Source of the DNA: Sphingomonas soli NBRC 100801
GTDB lineage: Bacteria > Pseudomonadota > Alphaproteobacteria > Sphingomonadales > Sphingomonadaceae
DNA length: 64,000 nucleotides
Assembly: GCF_001591025.1 (NCBI RefSeq)
Contig: NZ_BCTZ01000003.1
Span: forward strand, 186,001-250,000
Reading direction: 5' to 3'
In this document: positions 53,444 to 63,816 of the stretch, piece by piece
Position numbering within the stretch: the first letter of the stretch is position 1
Layout of the letters: each line of letters starts with the position of its first letter
Position numbers and translations under genes: made by a program
The notes under the pieces: model-generated
What the model was told of the DNA's origin: nothing
Databases searched by the model: none
The model's input: the letters and a program-made list of their open reading frames with translations, nothing else

Positions 53444-53711
53444 ACGCCCCCAACAAATTAGTAGCTGGCCGGCGAAAGGACCGGGTGCAGCCGTGATGCG
53501 CCACAGGGATATACCGAAGCGCGTAAAGACGTGGTTTCCGCGGGATTTACCGTGATGCAACACACTGTGCCGGGGTGGGATTCATTGCGTTTGCGTAACG
53601 CCGCCTTTCCGAAACGGCGGTCGCTTTTCAGCGAAACCTCACAACGCGCTCATGTCGCTCATTCCATGGCCCGCAAGAGTGCGGCTTTCAGCAATATCCA
53701 GAGGACTGGCG
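53444..53711. other. 268-bp divergent intergenic region
   Basis: It separates the minus-strand helical protein gene and a plus-strand membrane protein gene, so both promoters should lie here. A hairpin-like CCGCC-TTTC / GAAA-C-GGCGG (one bulge) occurs at about 53601-53622. I saw no clear -35/-10 pair and no gene. Confidence 0.6.
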
Positions 53712-54086
53712 ATGACGGGAAGCACGGCGCGGGGCGCTTATTGGGCGGGGGTGGCGATGGCGGTATTCGTGTCGCTGTTCCAGATGTGGATAAACTTGGC
53801 CGTGGGCATCGTCGGCAATGAAGAAAACCCCGCGAACCAGGGATTCTTCGGCGTGGTCGCGACCGCGCTTGCCTGCACGTTCGTCGCGCGCGCCCGTGCA
53901 CCGGAAATGGCGCGCGCAATGCTCGCCGTGGCTGCGGTCCAGGCCGCGCTGGCGCTGATGCTGGCAACTGCGCCGGCCAATGCGCACTCGATCAAGCCGA
54001 TCGTCGTGCTGAGCAGCGGCTTTGTGGTGATCTGGCTGACTTCCGCTGCCTTGTTCCGGCGGAGCGCGCGAATCGCTGGCGGATGA
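53712..54086 (+). CDS. Small four-helix membrane protein of unknown function
   Basis: The protein has 124 residues from ATG 53712, with GAGGA upstream. Four hydrophobic segments are seen (AYWAGVAMAVFVSLFQMWINLAV, FGVVATALACTFVARA, MLAVAAVQAALALMLAT, PIVVLSSGFVVIWLTSAALF). Between the first two is a polar loop, GNEENPANQG. No family is recognised. It is convergent with the DUF4157 gene. Confidence 0.6.
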   Translation: MTGSTARGAYWAGVAMAVFVSLFQMWINLAVGIVGNEENPANQGFFGVVATALACTFVARARAPEMARAMLAVAAVQAALALMLATAPANAHSIKPIVVLSSGFVVIWLTSAALFRRSARIAGG

Positions 54087-54133
54087 AAGGAAATCGCCGA
54101 GCGGCAAGCGCGGACAAATATCAGCGGCGGCGC

Positions 54134-56125
54134 TCAATATCCATGGCGGAGCCAGGCGCGCTTCATCCAGAAGTTCTTTTGTGTTTCTTCCTTAAGGCCC
54201 TCTTCCCACGCGGATATCAATTTCACCTGATACCATTTCACGCCATTCTTGACCTCCCGCCGCCCGGTCAGTTCGACAGTCGTGAAGCCGAGATTGGAGG
54301 AATGGACGTTGAGGTGAGATTCGTTGAGGTTCTGCAGAAGGGTGGTTTTATCGATATTGTATCGCCTGCCTGCGCCATATTCGCCGGCCTCCAGCCCGGT
54401 GTGGAAGCCGTAATTGAATCCGTCATCATATTGGGTGATTGCAAACGGCAAGGGCGCGCCTTCGTCATAATAGCCGTGATTATACCCCGACTGATATCCT
54501 CTGATATAAGCGTCCGCAGCCTCCTGTCCGGCCTTTTCGCCCTCCGCATAGGCTTGCCGGTAGGTTTCATCGTCGATCATCGGTGGGGGCGGCTGGCTGA
54601 ATGACAGCTCATACTCCGCCAGCAGTTCGTTATAGCCCTGACGATAGCCGGCATCCCGGCCGACCTCCCATGCCTCTTCGTTCAGCCGGTCCATCGCTTC
54701 GGCCGACTCCTGCTCGCTCACTTCAAGGCTTTCGATCGCCTGGCGAAGCTCGGCGATCCGCCCGATCAGCGGCTCGCGGTGATCCACCACATGCTTGAGC
54801 AGGTTAGAGGTGGTGAGGACCAGATCCTCCGCGTCGATCTTGGTCCTTATCGCATGCTTGCCGGAAGCCGCCCCGGATGCGACTGGATCGCTGGCGACCG
54901 CATCCGCCGAGTCCAAGGGTGAAGTTATCGTCAGGGTCACGGTCTGTGGCCGCGTCGCCGCATTGCCATCAATGTCGATCCTGTACCATGTCGCGACCAG
55001 CCGGCTCGCATAGCGTACCTTGACGGTGGAACCGCCGGACGCTGGCGTGGCTTCGACGCCCATTGCGGCCGGAATTGCCCGGGGCGCCAGGGCGACGGCC
55101 TTGGTCTTGTCGGCATAATCGACATTGAGGATGTAGCGCATCCAATAGCCCTGCTCGTTGACATCCACGCGAAGGTTGTCCTCGATGCGGCTCGACTGCA
55201 GCGAATTGGCGGTTCCGGGGATGGCTGTCAGGTTACGCGCTTCGTTTCCCGGGCCGCCCAGTTTCTCGGTCAGCAAATGCCCCGAGATATAGCTCTCTCC
55301 CGACAGCTTCTTGAAAGATGCGACACGCTTTAGCGCGTTCTGCGCCGATGGGTTTGAGCCAAGATTATGGTCTGGGCCGATCATGGCGTCCACACTCGTG
55401 CCTTCGCCGCTAACCGCATCAACGGCGCCCCAGCTGATATGCGACCTTCGCACATTCACGCCGTCCACGAGTTTTGCGCTGCGTCCGGACTCGGTTGCCG
55501 TGCCACCAAAATTCTCGGTGCGTGTGCCGCGGAAGCTTCGCCAGTCATAATTCCCGTCGCGCGTGGCGATGATCTCCGCATCTTGCACCAGCGCGCGTTG
55601 CACCACCGGCGCGCTTGGGGGAGGCAACATTGACGGCGCGGCGGCGCGCTGGACCGCCCCCCCGGCGGCGAGCGCACCCATGCGATCGGCTTCGTCCTCC
55701 AGCACCCGATCGTCATTGACCGGCACGCCGCCCGCCATCTGTGTGGTCGGCTGCACCCGGCCCTGCGCTTGCTGGACGACATGCCAGGCCTCATGCGGCA
55801 GATGCGCTTCCTGGCCGGGGCCGAGATGGATATCGCCACCCTGCGCGAAAGCATGCGCCTGTAGCTGCGCGGGCAGGGGCGAGTTGCGATGGACGCGAAC
55901 ATGATCGATCGACATGCCCGACATCGCCTCGACCCCTGCCTTGAGAGTATCGGGCATGCCGGTGTGGTTTGGGGTCAGTGCTTCAAGCCGCTGGACCGGC
56001 GCGGAGCCGTTCAGCGCAGCCGACATCGCCGAAAGCTGCGCGGTGTGCGGTCCCGCAGCGTGCTCGGAACTCGTCGCCCGCTCGTCGCGGCGCGCAAGGG
56101 GCCGCTGTGCTGCTTCCCGATCCAT
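54134..56125 (-). CDS. Stand-alone DUF4157 (eCIS-core-like) protein with nuclease-like middle and Gly/Tyr repeats
   Basis: The protein has 663 residues. Residues about 50-125 are a DUF4157 domain: LKAGVEAMSGMSIDHVRVHRN, FAQGGDIHLGPGQEAHLPHE, then AWHVVQQAQGRVQPT with an HExxH-like HEAWH. Residues about 275-345 resemble the DNA/RNA non-specific endonuclease fold used in polymorphic toxins (SGHLLTEKLGGPGNEARNLT, then IPGTANSLQSSRIEDNLRVDV). Residues about 490-585 repeat GYxxGY/YxxGY units (RDAGYRQGYNE, IRGYQSGYNHGYYDEG, FNYGFHTGLEAGEYG). No contractile-injection genes or immunity gene are visible. The 3' half has lower G+C than the 5' half, which suggests a horizontally assembled gene. Confidence 0.75.
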   Translation of the reverse strand: MDREAAQRPLARRDERATSSEHAAGPHTAQLSAMSAALNGSAPVQRLEALTPNHTGMPDTLKAGVEAMSGMSIDHVRVHRNSPLPAQLQAHAFAQGGDIHLGPGQEAHLPHEAWHVVQQAQGRVQPTTQMAGGVPVNDDRVLEDEADRMGALAAGGAVQRAAAPSMLPPPSAPVVQRALVQDAEIIATRDGNYDWRSFRGTRTENFGGTATESGRSAKLVDGVNVRRSHISWGAVDAVSGEGTSVDAMIGPDHNLGSNPSAQNALKRVASFKKLSGESYISGHLLTEKLGGPGNEARNLTAIPGTANSLQSSRIEDNLRVDVNEQGYWMRYILNVDYADKTKAVALAPRAIPAAMGVEATPASGGSTVKVRYASRLVATWYRIDIDGNAATRPQTVTLTITSPLDSADAVASDPVASGAASGKHAIRTKIDAEDLVLTTSNLLKHVVDHREPLIGRIAELRQAIESLEVSEQESAEAMDRLNEEAWEVGRDAGYRQGYNELLAEYELSFSQPPPPMIDDETYRQAYAEGEKAGQEAADAYIRGYQSGYNHGYYDEGAPLPFAITQYDDGFNYGFHTGLEAGEYGAGRRYNIDKTTLLQNLNESHLNVHSSNLGFTTVELTGRREVKNGVKWYQVKLISAWEEGLKEETQKNFWMKRAWLRHGY

Positions 56126-56127
56126 CC

Positions 56128-56146
56128 GTGCAGGCTATACCTGCAC
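56128..56146 (-). promoter_or_regulatory. Palindrome immediately upstream of the DUF4157 start codon
   Basis: GTGCAGG-CTATA-CCTGCAC is a perfect 7-bp inverted repeat ending 2 bases before the ATG at 56125. It covers the place where the ribosome-binding site should be. It may be a repressor operator or an mRNA hairpin that limits translation. Confidence 0.45.
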
Positions 56147-56374
56147 AGATATCCCTACAATTGCCAAATCAAAGATGGCTACCGAAGTGGACCAGATTGC
56201 TTCCTGACAGAAAATAACTGTCCGGCGCTTCTTCAGGAAAAATCAAACATCCGGATTCGTCTGTTTCGATGGGGCCAGAGATCTCGCCGCACATTCGCGT
56301 GCTGTACGGCAATCGGTCAGAGGCCCGGCGATGCGCCAGTCTCTGACCTTTGACCCTGTCGGCTCGCGCCGCGC

Positions 56375-58399
<2,025 letters not shown>

Positions 58400-58414
58400 C
58401 AAAATCCTCAAAAA

Positions 58415-58443
58415 TCAGATGGCGGCTATTTTACTAGGCCGCC
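58415..58443 (-). promoter_or_regulatory. dnaG-rpoD intergenic hairpin
   Basis: Read on the minus strand, GGCGGC-CTAGTAAAATA-GCCGCC forms a 6-bp GC stem right after the dnaG stop, followed by ATCTGATTTTTGAGG. It could act as an attenuator or as an RNA processing site between dnaG and rpoD. GAGG is the ribosome-binding site of rpoD. Confidence 0.35.
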
Positions 58444-60291
58444 CTATTCGTCCAAATTCTCGTCGTCCGCAACCTTGAGATTTCCAAGGTGCGTTTCGAG
58501 CTCCTGACGCTGTCGTACCAGCGCCACCTGTCGCGCAAAGGCGTCGTCCGATGGACGCTCCTTCAAAATCGCAGTCGCCTCTTCGATTGCCCTATTGAGA
58601 GCTGGTTGCGCTGCAAGGGCAGATATCGCCTCACGGATATCATTGCCGGCCCCTTGGTGATCCCGATGCCTGCGGATATAAGCGTATGCCATTCCATCAG
58701 CTCTGACTAACTTTTCCGCAGCTGCTTTCAGACCAGCGGTTGCCAATATGGTCTCCACGGTGGGTTTATCAAGCCTGGGGTAGCTCAGGGCCCCATCCAA
58801 CAGCGCCTCGAGAATCTGCCCCTCTCGAGAATGGTCTATCAGTTCTGTGAGCCGCTCAATATTGGATGAAATCGCAGTAGGATATAAAATCAACGCGCCA
58901 CAAAGCTCCCTCATCAAAACGGGATTCAAACCGCTCGCCTTAAGCCTCCGTGCGACGGTAGATGGCGGGGCTTCTGCATTTGACCAATTGGGGTGGAACT
59001 TGCCGCTGCGCGGACGCCGCACTTCCCGGGAAGGCAGCGCAAAGAGCGCGTCTAGACGACGACGAAATTCGGCTGAGTACTCTTCGCGCGTATCGCGATG
59101 GACAATAGACTGCACTAACTCACGTAAGCGCTTACGGAGCCCGGCGCGTGCCTCAGGGGTGTCAAGAGGTTCAGCACCTACCTCTTGAGACCAGAGGAAA
59201 TCGGCCAACGGCTGAGCGGATCGAAGCAAATTGTCAAATTCGTGGGGTCCGCGGTCGTAGATCAGTTCATCTGGATCAAGCCCCTCGGGCAGCCCAACAA
59301 TCGAAAGGCGGCGGCCGGGCTCAATCGATGCAAGCGCTTTGACTGACGCGCGAATGGCCGCTCGCTGGCCCGCAGAATCTCCGTCAAAGCACAGGATCGC
59401 CGTATCGGAGGCGCGCCAAAGCCGTTCTAGCTGATGCTCTGTCATTGCCGTGCCGAGAGGAGCTACGACTTCGTGGAACCCCGCCTGTGCCAGCGCGATC
59501 ACGTCCATATAGCCTTCGACCGCGATGATTCGCCCTGTCTTGCGCGCGGCTGCCTGGGCCCGGTCGAGATTGTAGAGCGTGCGCCCCTTGTCGAAGAGCG
59601 GCGTCTCGGGCGAGTTCAGATATTTGGGTTCGCCATCCCCGATGATGCGCCCGCCAAAGGCGATGGTCCGCCCGCGCACATCGCGGATCGGGATCATCAG
59701 CCGTCCGCGGAAGCGGTCATACGGCTCTTTGTTCTCCACGCCGATCAGCAGCCCGGCCTCGACCAGCATCGGATCGCCATAGCCCTTGAGCGCCTCTTTC
59801 AGCTTCCCGCGCGAATCGGGGGCGAAGCCCATGCCGAACGCCCGCGCCACCTCATCGCTCACGCCGCGTTTCTTCAGCAGCGCGCGCGCTTCCGCGCCCT
59901 CGATGCCGTGCAGCCGTTCGGAGAACCAGCGCGCGGCATCCTCCATCGCCTCGTGCAAGCCCTTGGCGCGCTGGGCCTTCTCCGCCGATCGCCGGTCCTG
60001 CTCGGGCATTTCCATGCCTGCCGCCTGGGCCAGCTCCTTTACCGCGTCGATAAACGGCAGCCCGCGCTGATCGGTCATCCAGCGGATCGCATCGCCATGC
60101 GCCGAGCAGCCGAAGCAGTGATAAAAGCCCTTGTCGTCGTTGACGTAGAAGCTGGGGGTCTTCTCGTTGTGAAACGGGCAGCAGGCGCGGAATTCCCGCC
60201 CCGCCCGCTGGAGCTTCACCGTGCGCGCAATCAGCCCGGAAAGCAGCGTCCGGGCCCGAAGTTCGTCGAGAAAGGCGGGGGTGAGGGACAT
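58444..60291 (-). CDS. dnaG: DNA primase
   Basis: Synthesises RNA primers at the replication fork. It has 615 residues. The CHC2 zinc finger (CCPFHNEKTPSFYVNDDKGF, YHCFGCSAHGD) is followed by the catalytic RNA polymerase domain (LPFIDAVKELAQAAGMEMP, GYGDPMLVEAGLL) and TOPRIM (IIAVEGYMDVIALAQAG, CFDGDSAGQRAA). The C-terminal DnaB-interaction domain is weakly conserved. From about residue 290 to the end the gene has far lower G+C than its first half, as a hand count of sample lines shows. This suggests a recombined 3' part. The reading frame is intact. Confidence 0.95.
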   Translation of the reverse strand: MSLTPAFLDELRARTLLSGLIARTVKLQRAGREFRACCPFHNEKTPSFYVNDDKGFYHCFGCSAHGDAIRWMTDQRGLPFIDAVKELAQAAGMEMPEQDRRSAEKAQRAKGLHEAMEDAARWFSERLHGIEGAEARALLKKRGVSDEVARAFGMGFAPDSRGKLKEALKGYGDPMLVEAGLLIGVENKEPYDRFRGRLMIPIRDVRGRTIAFGGRIIGDGEPKYLNSPETPLFDKGRTLYNLDRAQAAARKTGRIIAVEGYMDVIALAQAGFHEVVAPLGTAMTEHQLERLWRASDTAILCFDGDSAGQRAAIRASVKALASIEPGRRLSIVGLPEGLDPDELIYDRGPHEFDNLLRSAQPLADFLWSQEVGAEPLDTPEARAGLRKRLRELVQSIVHRDTREEYSAEFRRRLDALFALPSREVRRPRSGKFHPNWSNAEAPPSTVARRLKASGLNPVLMRELCGALILYPTAISSNIERLTELIDHSREGQILEALLDGALSYPRLDKPTVETILATAGLKAAAEKLVRADGMAYAYIRRHRDHQGAGNDIREAISALAAQPALNRAIEEATAILKERPSDDAFARQVALVRQRQELETHLGNLKVADDENLDE

Positions 60292-60315
60292 AGATTCTGA
60301 ACGTAACGATTTGTT

Positions 60316-61521
60316 GTGGCCATGTCAGCCATTGAGCAGGTGGTCGCCAGTGTTTCGGCGGCCTTGCGGACAATGATGATGGAGCCACACAAGGGACGAC
60401 GCCGGGGCGACTCGGGCCGGTTTGACCGTCTCCTTGCCTCGCTGGCCGGCGGCGTACCCCAAACCGAACCTCTATTACACGACGAAATGTTCTCGGTGCT
60501 GCTGTGGTGGCGCGCGGGGCTGATCGCCGGCAGCGCCTGCTCGCTCGTCATCTGGGTGGTAGCTCTCTTCACGGTGCACGCCAGCTGGCCGATGTGGTTC
60601 GTCCTTGCCGAACTCGGGCTGGGCGGCGCGAAGTGGCAGATCGCCAGCGCGAGACCGCGCGAAGCAGCCGCGCGCGCCAAGGCGGTCGGGCGGCTGATGC
60701 TGCTTTCGATCGCCTGGGCTCTCCTGCTCGGCACCGGTATCGCGCTGTCGATCGCCATGGGCGGAGCGGAGCTGGCTACGCTTGCGGTGGGCGTCGGTGC
60801 AGGCTCGATCGGCGTGGCCACTTTCCGCAACGCGCCGACTCCACGAAACGCCCGGGCCATCATCCTGTGCGTCGTCGTGCCGCCGGCGATCTCGGGCTAT
60901 TTCTTCTCGAACGGCGCGCTCTCGCTGCTCTGGGTGTGCCTTGTCCCCTGGTGCGCCAGCCTGTTCCTGATGGTCCGCCAGAATTTCGAGGTGATTCGCC
61001 AGGCGTCGGTCACGCGACTCGAGCTTCACCGCCTCGCGCGCACAGATGCGCTTACCGGCGTGGAAAACCGCCTCGCCTTTGAAGAGTATTTCCGCGAGTC
61101 GATGGAGGGGCGCCTCGGCGCGACCTTGCTCTATCTCGATCTGGACGAGTTCAAGCAGGTCAATGACCGGCACGGCCATGAAGCGGGCGACGCGCTACTG
61201 GTCGACGTGGCGCACCGGATCCGCGCCGCCGTGCGCAGTTGCGACCGGGTGTTCCGGCTGGGCGGCGACGAATTTGCCGTGATCCTAGACGACATGAACC
61301 CGCGTGAGGTCGAGGCCCGCGTGCTCGCGATGATCGCGCAGATCGCCCAGCCCAGCACGGTTTCGCCCGGCGTCACGATCCGTGTCGGCGCAAGCGTGGG
61401 CGGCGCGATGCTCGACAATCGCGAACCGGCCGAAGCCGTGCTGCGCGCCGCCGATGCCGCGCTCTATCAGGCAAAGGCGCTCGGGCGCGGCCGCTACGTT
61501 TCCGCAGCGACCGCCGCCTGA
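60316..61521 (+). CDS. Membrane-bound diguanylate cyclase (GGDEF)
   Basis: Makes cyclic di-GMP. It has 401 residues from GTG 60316, or 399 from ATG 60322. The N-terminal half has several hydrophobic helices (AGLIAGSACSLVIWVVALFT, LLSIAWALLLGTGIALSIAM, NGALSLLWVCLVPWCASLFLM), likely a membrane sensor of unnamed type. The GGDEF domain is intact (DALTGVENRLAFEEYF, LYLDLDEFKQVNDRHGHEAGD, FRLGGDEFAVIL). An inhibitory I-site RSCD lies exactly five residues before GGDEF, so product feedback is expected. No EAL domain is present. Confidence 0.93.
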   Translation: MAMSAIEQVVASVSAALRTMMMEPHKGRRRGDSGRFDRLLASLAGGVPQTEPLLHDEMFSVLLWWRAGLIAGSACSLVIWVVALFTVHASWPMWFVLAELGLGGAKWQIASARPREAAARAKAVGRLMLLSIAWALLLGTGIALSIAMGGAELATLAVGVGAGSIGVATFRNAPTPRNARAIILCVVVPPAISGYFFSNGALSLLWVCLVPWCASLFLMVRQNFEVIRQASVTRLELHRLARTDALTGVENRLAFEEYFRESMEGRLGATLLYLDLDEFKQVNDRHGHEAGDALLVDVAHRIRAAVRSCDRVFRLGGDEFAVILDDMNPREVEARVLAMIAQIAQPSTVSPGVTIRVGASVGGAMLDNREPAEAVLRAADAALYQAKALGRGRYVSAATAA

Positions 61522-61528
61522 CCGACCC

Positions 61529-61981
61529 TTAGCTCAGCGCCGCTTTCACCGCGGCGCTCGCCTTGCTCATGTCGAGTTCCGTCGCGTGGCGCGCCTTCAG
61601 CTCGGCCATCACGCGGCCCATGTCCTTCATGCCGCTTGCGCCCAGCTCGGCCTTGATCGCCTCCACCGCCGCCGCGGTCTCCTCGGCGGTCATCTGCTTC
61701 GGCAGGAAGCGCTCGATCACCGCGACTTCCGCCGCCTCGGCATCGGCCAGCTCCTGGCGGCCGCCCTTGGTGTACATTTCGATCGATTCGCGGCGCTGCT
61801 TCACCATCTTCTGCAGCACCTCGACCACCAGCGCGTCGTCGCTTTCCGGCGCCTTGCCGGCGCGCGCCTCGATATCGCGGTTCTTGATCGCCGCCTGGAT
61901 CAGGCTGATCGCGCCGCGCGCGGCTTTGTCACCGGCCTTCATCGCTTCGATCTGGGCGGCCTTGATATCGTCTCGGATCAT
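61529..61981 (-). CDS. GatB/YqeY domain-containing protein
   Basis: The protein has 150 residues and is all-helical. RDDIKAAQIEAMKAGDKAARGAISLIQAAIKNRDIEAR at the start and FLPKQMTAEETAAAVEAIKA, SGMKDMGRVMAELKARH later are typical YqeY. The domain is shared with the tRNA-binding end of GatB, and family members are thought to assist tRNA-dependent amidation, although the cellular role is unproven. Convergent with the diguanylate cyclase gene. In alphaproteobacteria it is often divergent from carA, as here. Confidence 0.93.
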   Translation of the reverse strand: MIRDDIKAAQIEAMKAGDKAARGAISLIQAAIKNRDIEARAGKAPESDDALVVEVLQKMVKQRRESIEMYTKGGRQELADAEAAEVAVIERFLPKQMTAEETAAAVEAIKAELGASGMKDMGRVMAELKARHATELDMSKASAAVKAALS

Positions 61982-62107
61982 TTCTCTATCTCGTGCATGG
62001 ATGTTTGTGCCCCTCTATACGCGTCAGGCGGTTGACGCGAGGGGGGAGGGGGTCTAGCCGCCACCCCTTAGCGACATCGCCAACATTCAATGGAGCGCCA
62101 CCCCCCA

Positions 62108-63466
62108 ATGGCCGAAGCCAAACCCATGTCCGTGCCTGAAGGAGCCACCGGCGTATTGGTGCTCGCGTCGGGAGATGTGGTGTGGGGCCGCGGCTTCGGT
62201 GCCGAGGGCCAGGCGGTGGGCGAAGTGTGCTTCCACACCGCGATGACCGGATATCAGGAGATCATGACCGACCCGAGCTTCGCCGGTCAGATCATCAACT
62301 TCACCTTCCCGCATATCGGCAATGTCGGCGCCAATGCCGACGATATCGAGGCCGACGAGCCCCACGCTCTGGGCATGATCGTGCGTGAGGACGTGACCGA
62401 GCCGAGCAATTTCCGCTCCACCGAGCATCTCGATGCCTGGATGAAGAAGCATGCCCGCATCGGCCTGTCCGGCGTGGACACCCGCGCGCTCACCCGCCGC
62501 ATCCGTCTCGGCGGCGCTCCCAACGGCGTGATCGCGCATTCGCCCTCGGGGGAGTTCGATATTCCGCTGCTCCTCCAGATGGCCCGCGAATGGCCGGGGC
62601 TGGAGGGCATGGACCTCGCCATCACCGTCACCACCGAAACCCATTTCGGCTGGGAAGGCGGCGTCTGGCGCCTCGGCCACGGCTACGCCCCCACGTCACC
62701 CCAGCGCGCCCCGGGATCTCAGGCCCCCAGCACTCCGTCATCCCAGCGAAAGCTGGGATCTCAAGCCACGGGCGCGCCGTCATCCCAGCAAAAGCTGGGA
62801 TCTCAAGCCACGACCGACCCGTCATCCCAGCGAAAGCTGGGATCTCAAGCCCCCACCGCGACCCCCGCCGCACAAGATCCTGACTTTCGTCAGGATGACG
62901 ACACACGCCCCCATGTCGTCGCCATCGATTACGGCTCGAAGAAGAACATCTTCCGCAATCTCGTCGATGCCGGTGCCAGGGTCACCGTGCTTCCCGCCAA
63001 CGCGACCTTCGAGCAGGCGATAAGCTTCGACCCCGATGGCTTCTTCCTCTCCAACGGCCCCGGCGATCCCGCCGCGACGGCAGAATATGCCGTGCCGGTG
63101 ATCCGCCAGATGCTGGAGAGCGGCAAGCCGGTGTTCGGCATCTGCCTGGGCCACCAATTGATGGCGCTGGCGGTGGGCGCGAAGACCAGCAAGATGTTCC
63201 AGGGCCATCGCGGCGCCAACCATCCGGTCAAGCGCCTCAGCGACGGCGCGGTCGAGATTACCAGCATGAATCACGGCTTCGCGGTGCTGGGCGAAACGCT
63301 GCCGGCGAACGCCCGCGAGACGCATGTGTCGCTGTTCGACGGCTCGAACGCCGGCTTCGAACTGATCGACCGGCCGGCCTTCGCGGTGCAGTATCACCCG
63401 GAAGCGAGCCCGGGCCCGCAGGACAGCCTGTATCTGTTCGAGCGGTTCGTGGGGATGCTGCGGTGA
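62108..63466 (+). CDS. carA: Carbamoyl-phosphate synthase small subunit with in-frame REP insertion
   Basis: Glutaminase subunit supplying ammonia to CarB for arginine and pyrimidine synthesis. It has 452 residues, about 60 longer than usual. The N-terminal domain (GYQEIMTDPSFAGQIINFTFPHIGNVG, VDTRALTRRIR) and the class I amidotransferase domain (HVVAIDYGSKKNIFRNLV, FLSNGPGDP, VFGICLGHQLMALA with the catalytic cysteine, VQYHPEASPGP with His-Glu) are complete. Between them, residues about 196-264 are encoded by tandem REP palindromes and read as 14-residue repeats (SSQRKLGSQATGAP type). ATG 62108 was chosen; 62090 is open. Confidence 0.96.
   Translation: MAEAKPMSVPEGATGVLVLASGDVVWGRGFGAEGQAVGEVCFHTAMTGYQEIMTDPSFAGQIINFTFPHIGNVGANADDIEADEPHALGMIVREDVTEPSNFRSTEHLDAWMKKHARIGLSGVDTRALTRRIRLGGAPNGVIAHSPSGEFDIPLLLQMAREWPGLEGMDLAITVTTETHFGWEGGVWRLGHGYAPTSPQRAPGSQAPSTPSSQRKLGSQATGAPSSQQKLGSQATTDPSSQRKLGSQAPTATPAAQDPDFRQDDDTRPHVVAIDYGSKKNIFRNLVDAGARVTVLPANATFEQAISFDPDGFFLSNGPGDPAATAEYAVPVIRQMLESGKPVFGICLGHQLMALAVGAKTSKMFQGHRGANHPVKRLSDGAVEITSMNHGFAVLGETLPANARETHVSLFDGSNAGFELIDRPAFAVQYHPEASPGPQDSLYLFERFVGMLR
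62694..62900. repeat. Tandem REP array inside carA (42-bp period, in frame)
   Basis: Three near-identical 32-base units start at 62736, 62778 and 62820 (CGTCAT, core CCCAGCGAAAGCTGGG, then ATCTCAAGCC; the second has CAAA in the loop). A decayed fourth unit starts at 62694, exactly one 42-bp period earlier. An inverted terminal palindrome (ATCCTGA-CTTTCG-TCAGGAT-GACG) ends the array at 62900. The 42-bp period is 14 codons and the array (207 bp) is 69 codons, so the carA frame is preserved. The core is the same family as the intergenic copies in this window. Confidence 0.92.
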
Positions 63467-63815
63467 CTCTCTCTCCCACAGAGAAAGCGTTGCTCGTCGC
63501 TCTAAAGAGCGGGAGGCACTTTAAGGCTAATCCGATTAAGCCGACCGATTTGCTGGAACTGCAATCGCAGGATGCTAACCCTGCGGGTCGGCGGCTCGTC
63601 GCGCTTGGATTAGCGGCTCGCGTCAATGATAGTGCCCGACCCGGCGCTCTGCTTCTTCGGATAACGGATGCTGGGATATCTGAAGCCGAAACACTCCAAG
63701 ATGCAGAGCGGATTCCGACCCTCTGGGAACGCACTAAGGCGGTGCCACGAAGCGATTGGATCGCCCTGGCTGCGCTTGTCATCTCAGCCATCGCTCTCTT
63801 GAAGCCAGGTCCCTA

Positions 63816-63816
<1 letters not shown>
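63463..63816 (+). CDS. Small unknown protein between carA and carB (winged-helix-like, C-terminal membrane helix)
   Basis: The protein has 117 residues from GTG 63463, inside the carA stop (GTGA). Its TAA overlaps the carB ATG. Residues 5-75 ([59 protein letters not shown]) are laid out like a winged-helix fold. Residues about 97-115 are a membrane helix ([15 protein letters not shown]). G+C is lower than in carA and carB by hand count of its first full line (30 of 60). There is no recognised family. A gene at this spot is unusual and looks like an insertion that preserved translational coupling. Confidence 0.6.

Noticed and set aside
62694..62900. CRISPR array
   Set aside because: The regular 42-bp period superficially suggests one, but the spacers are only 10 bases, the repeat is a REP palindrome, and the tract is inside the carA frame without cas genes.
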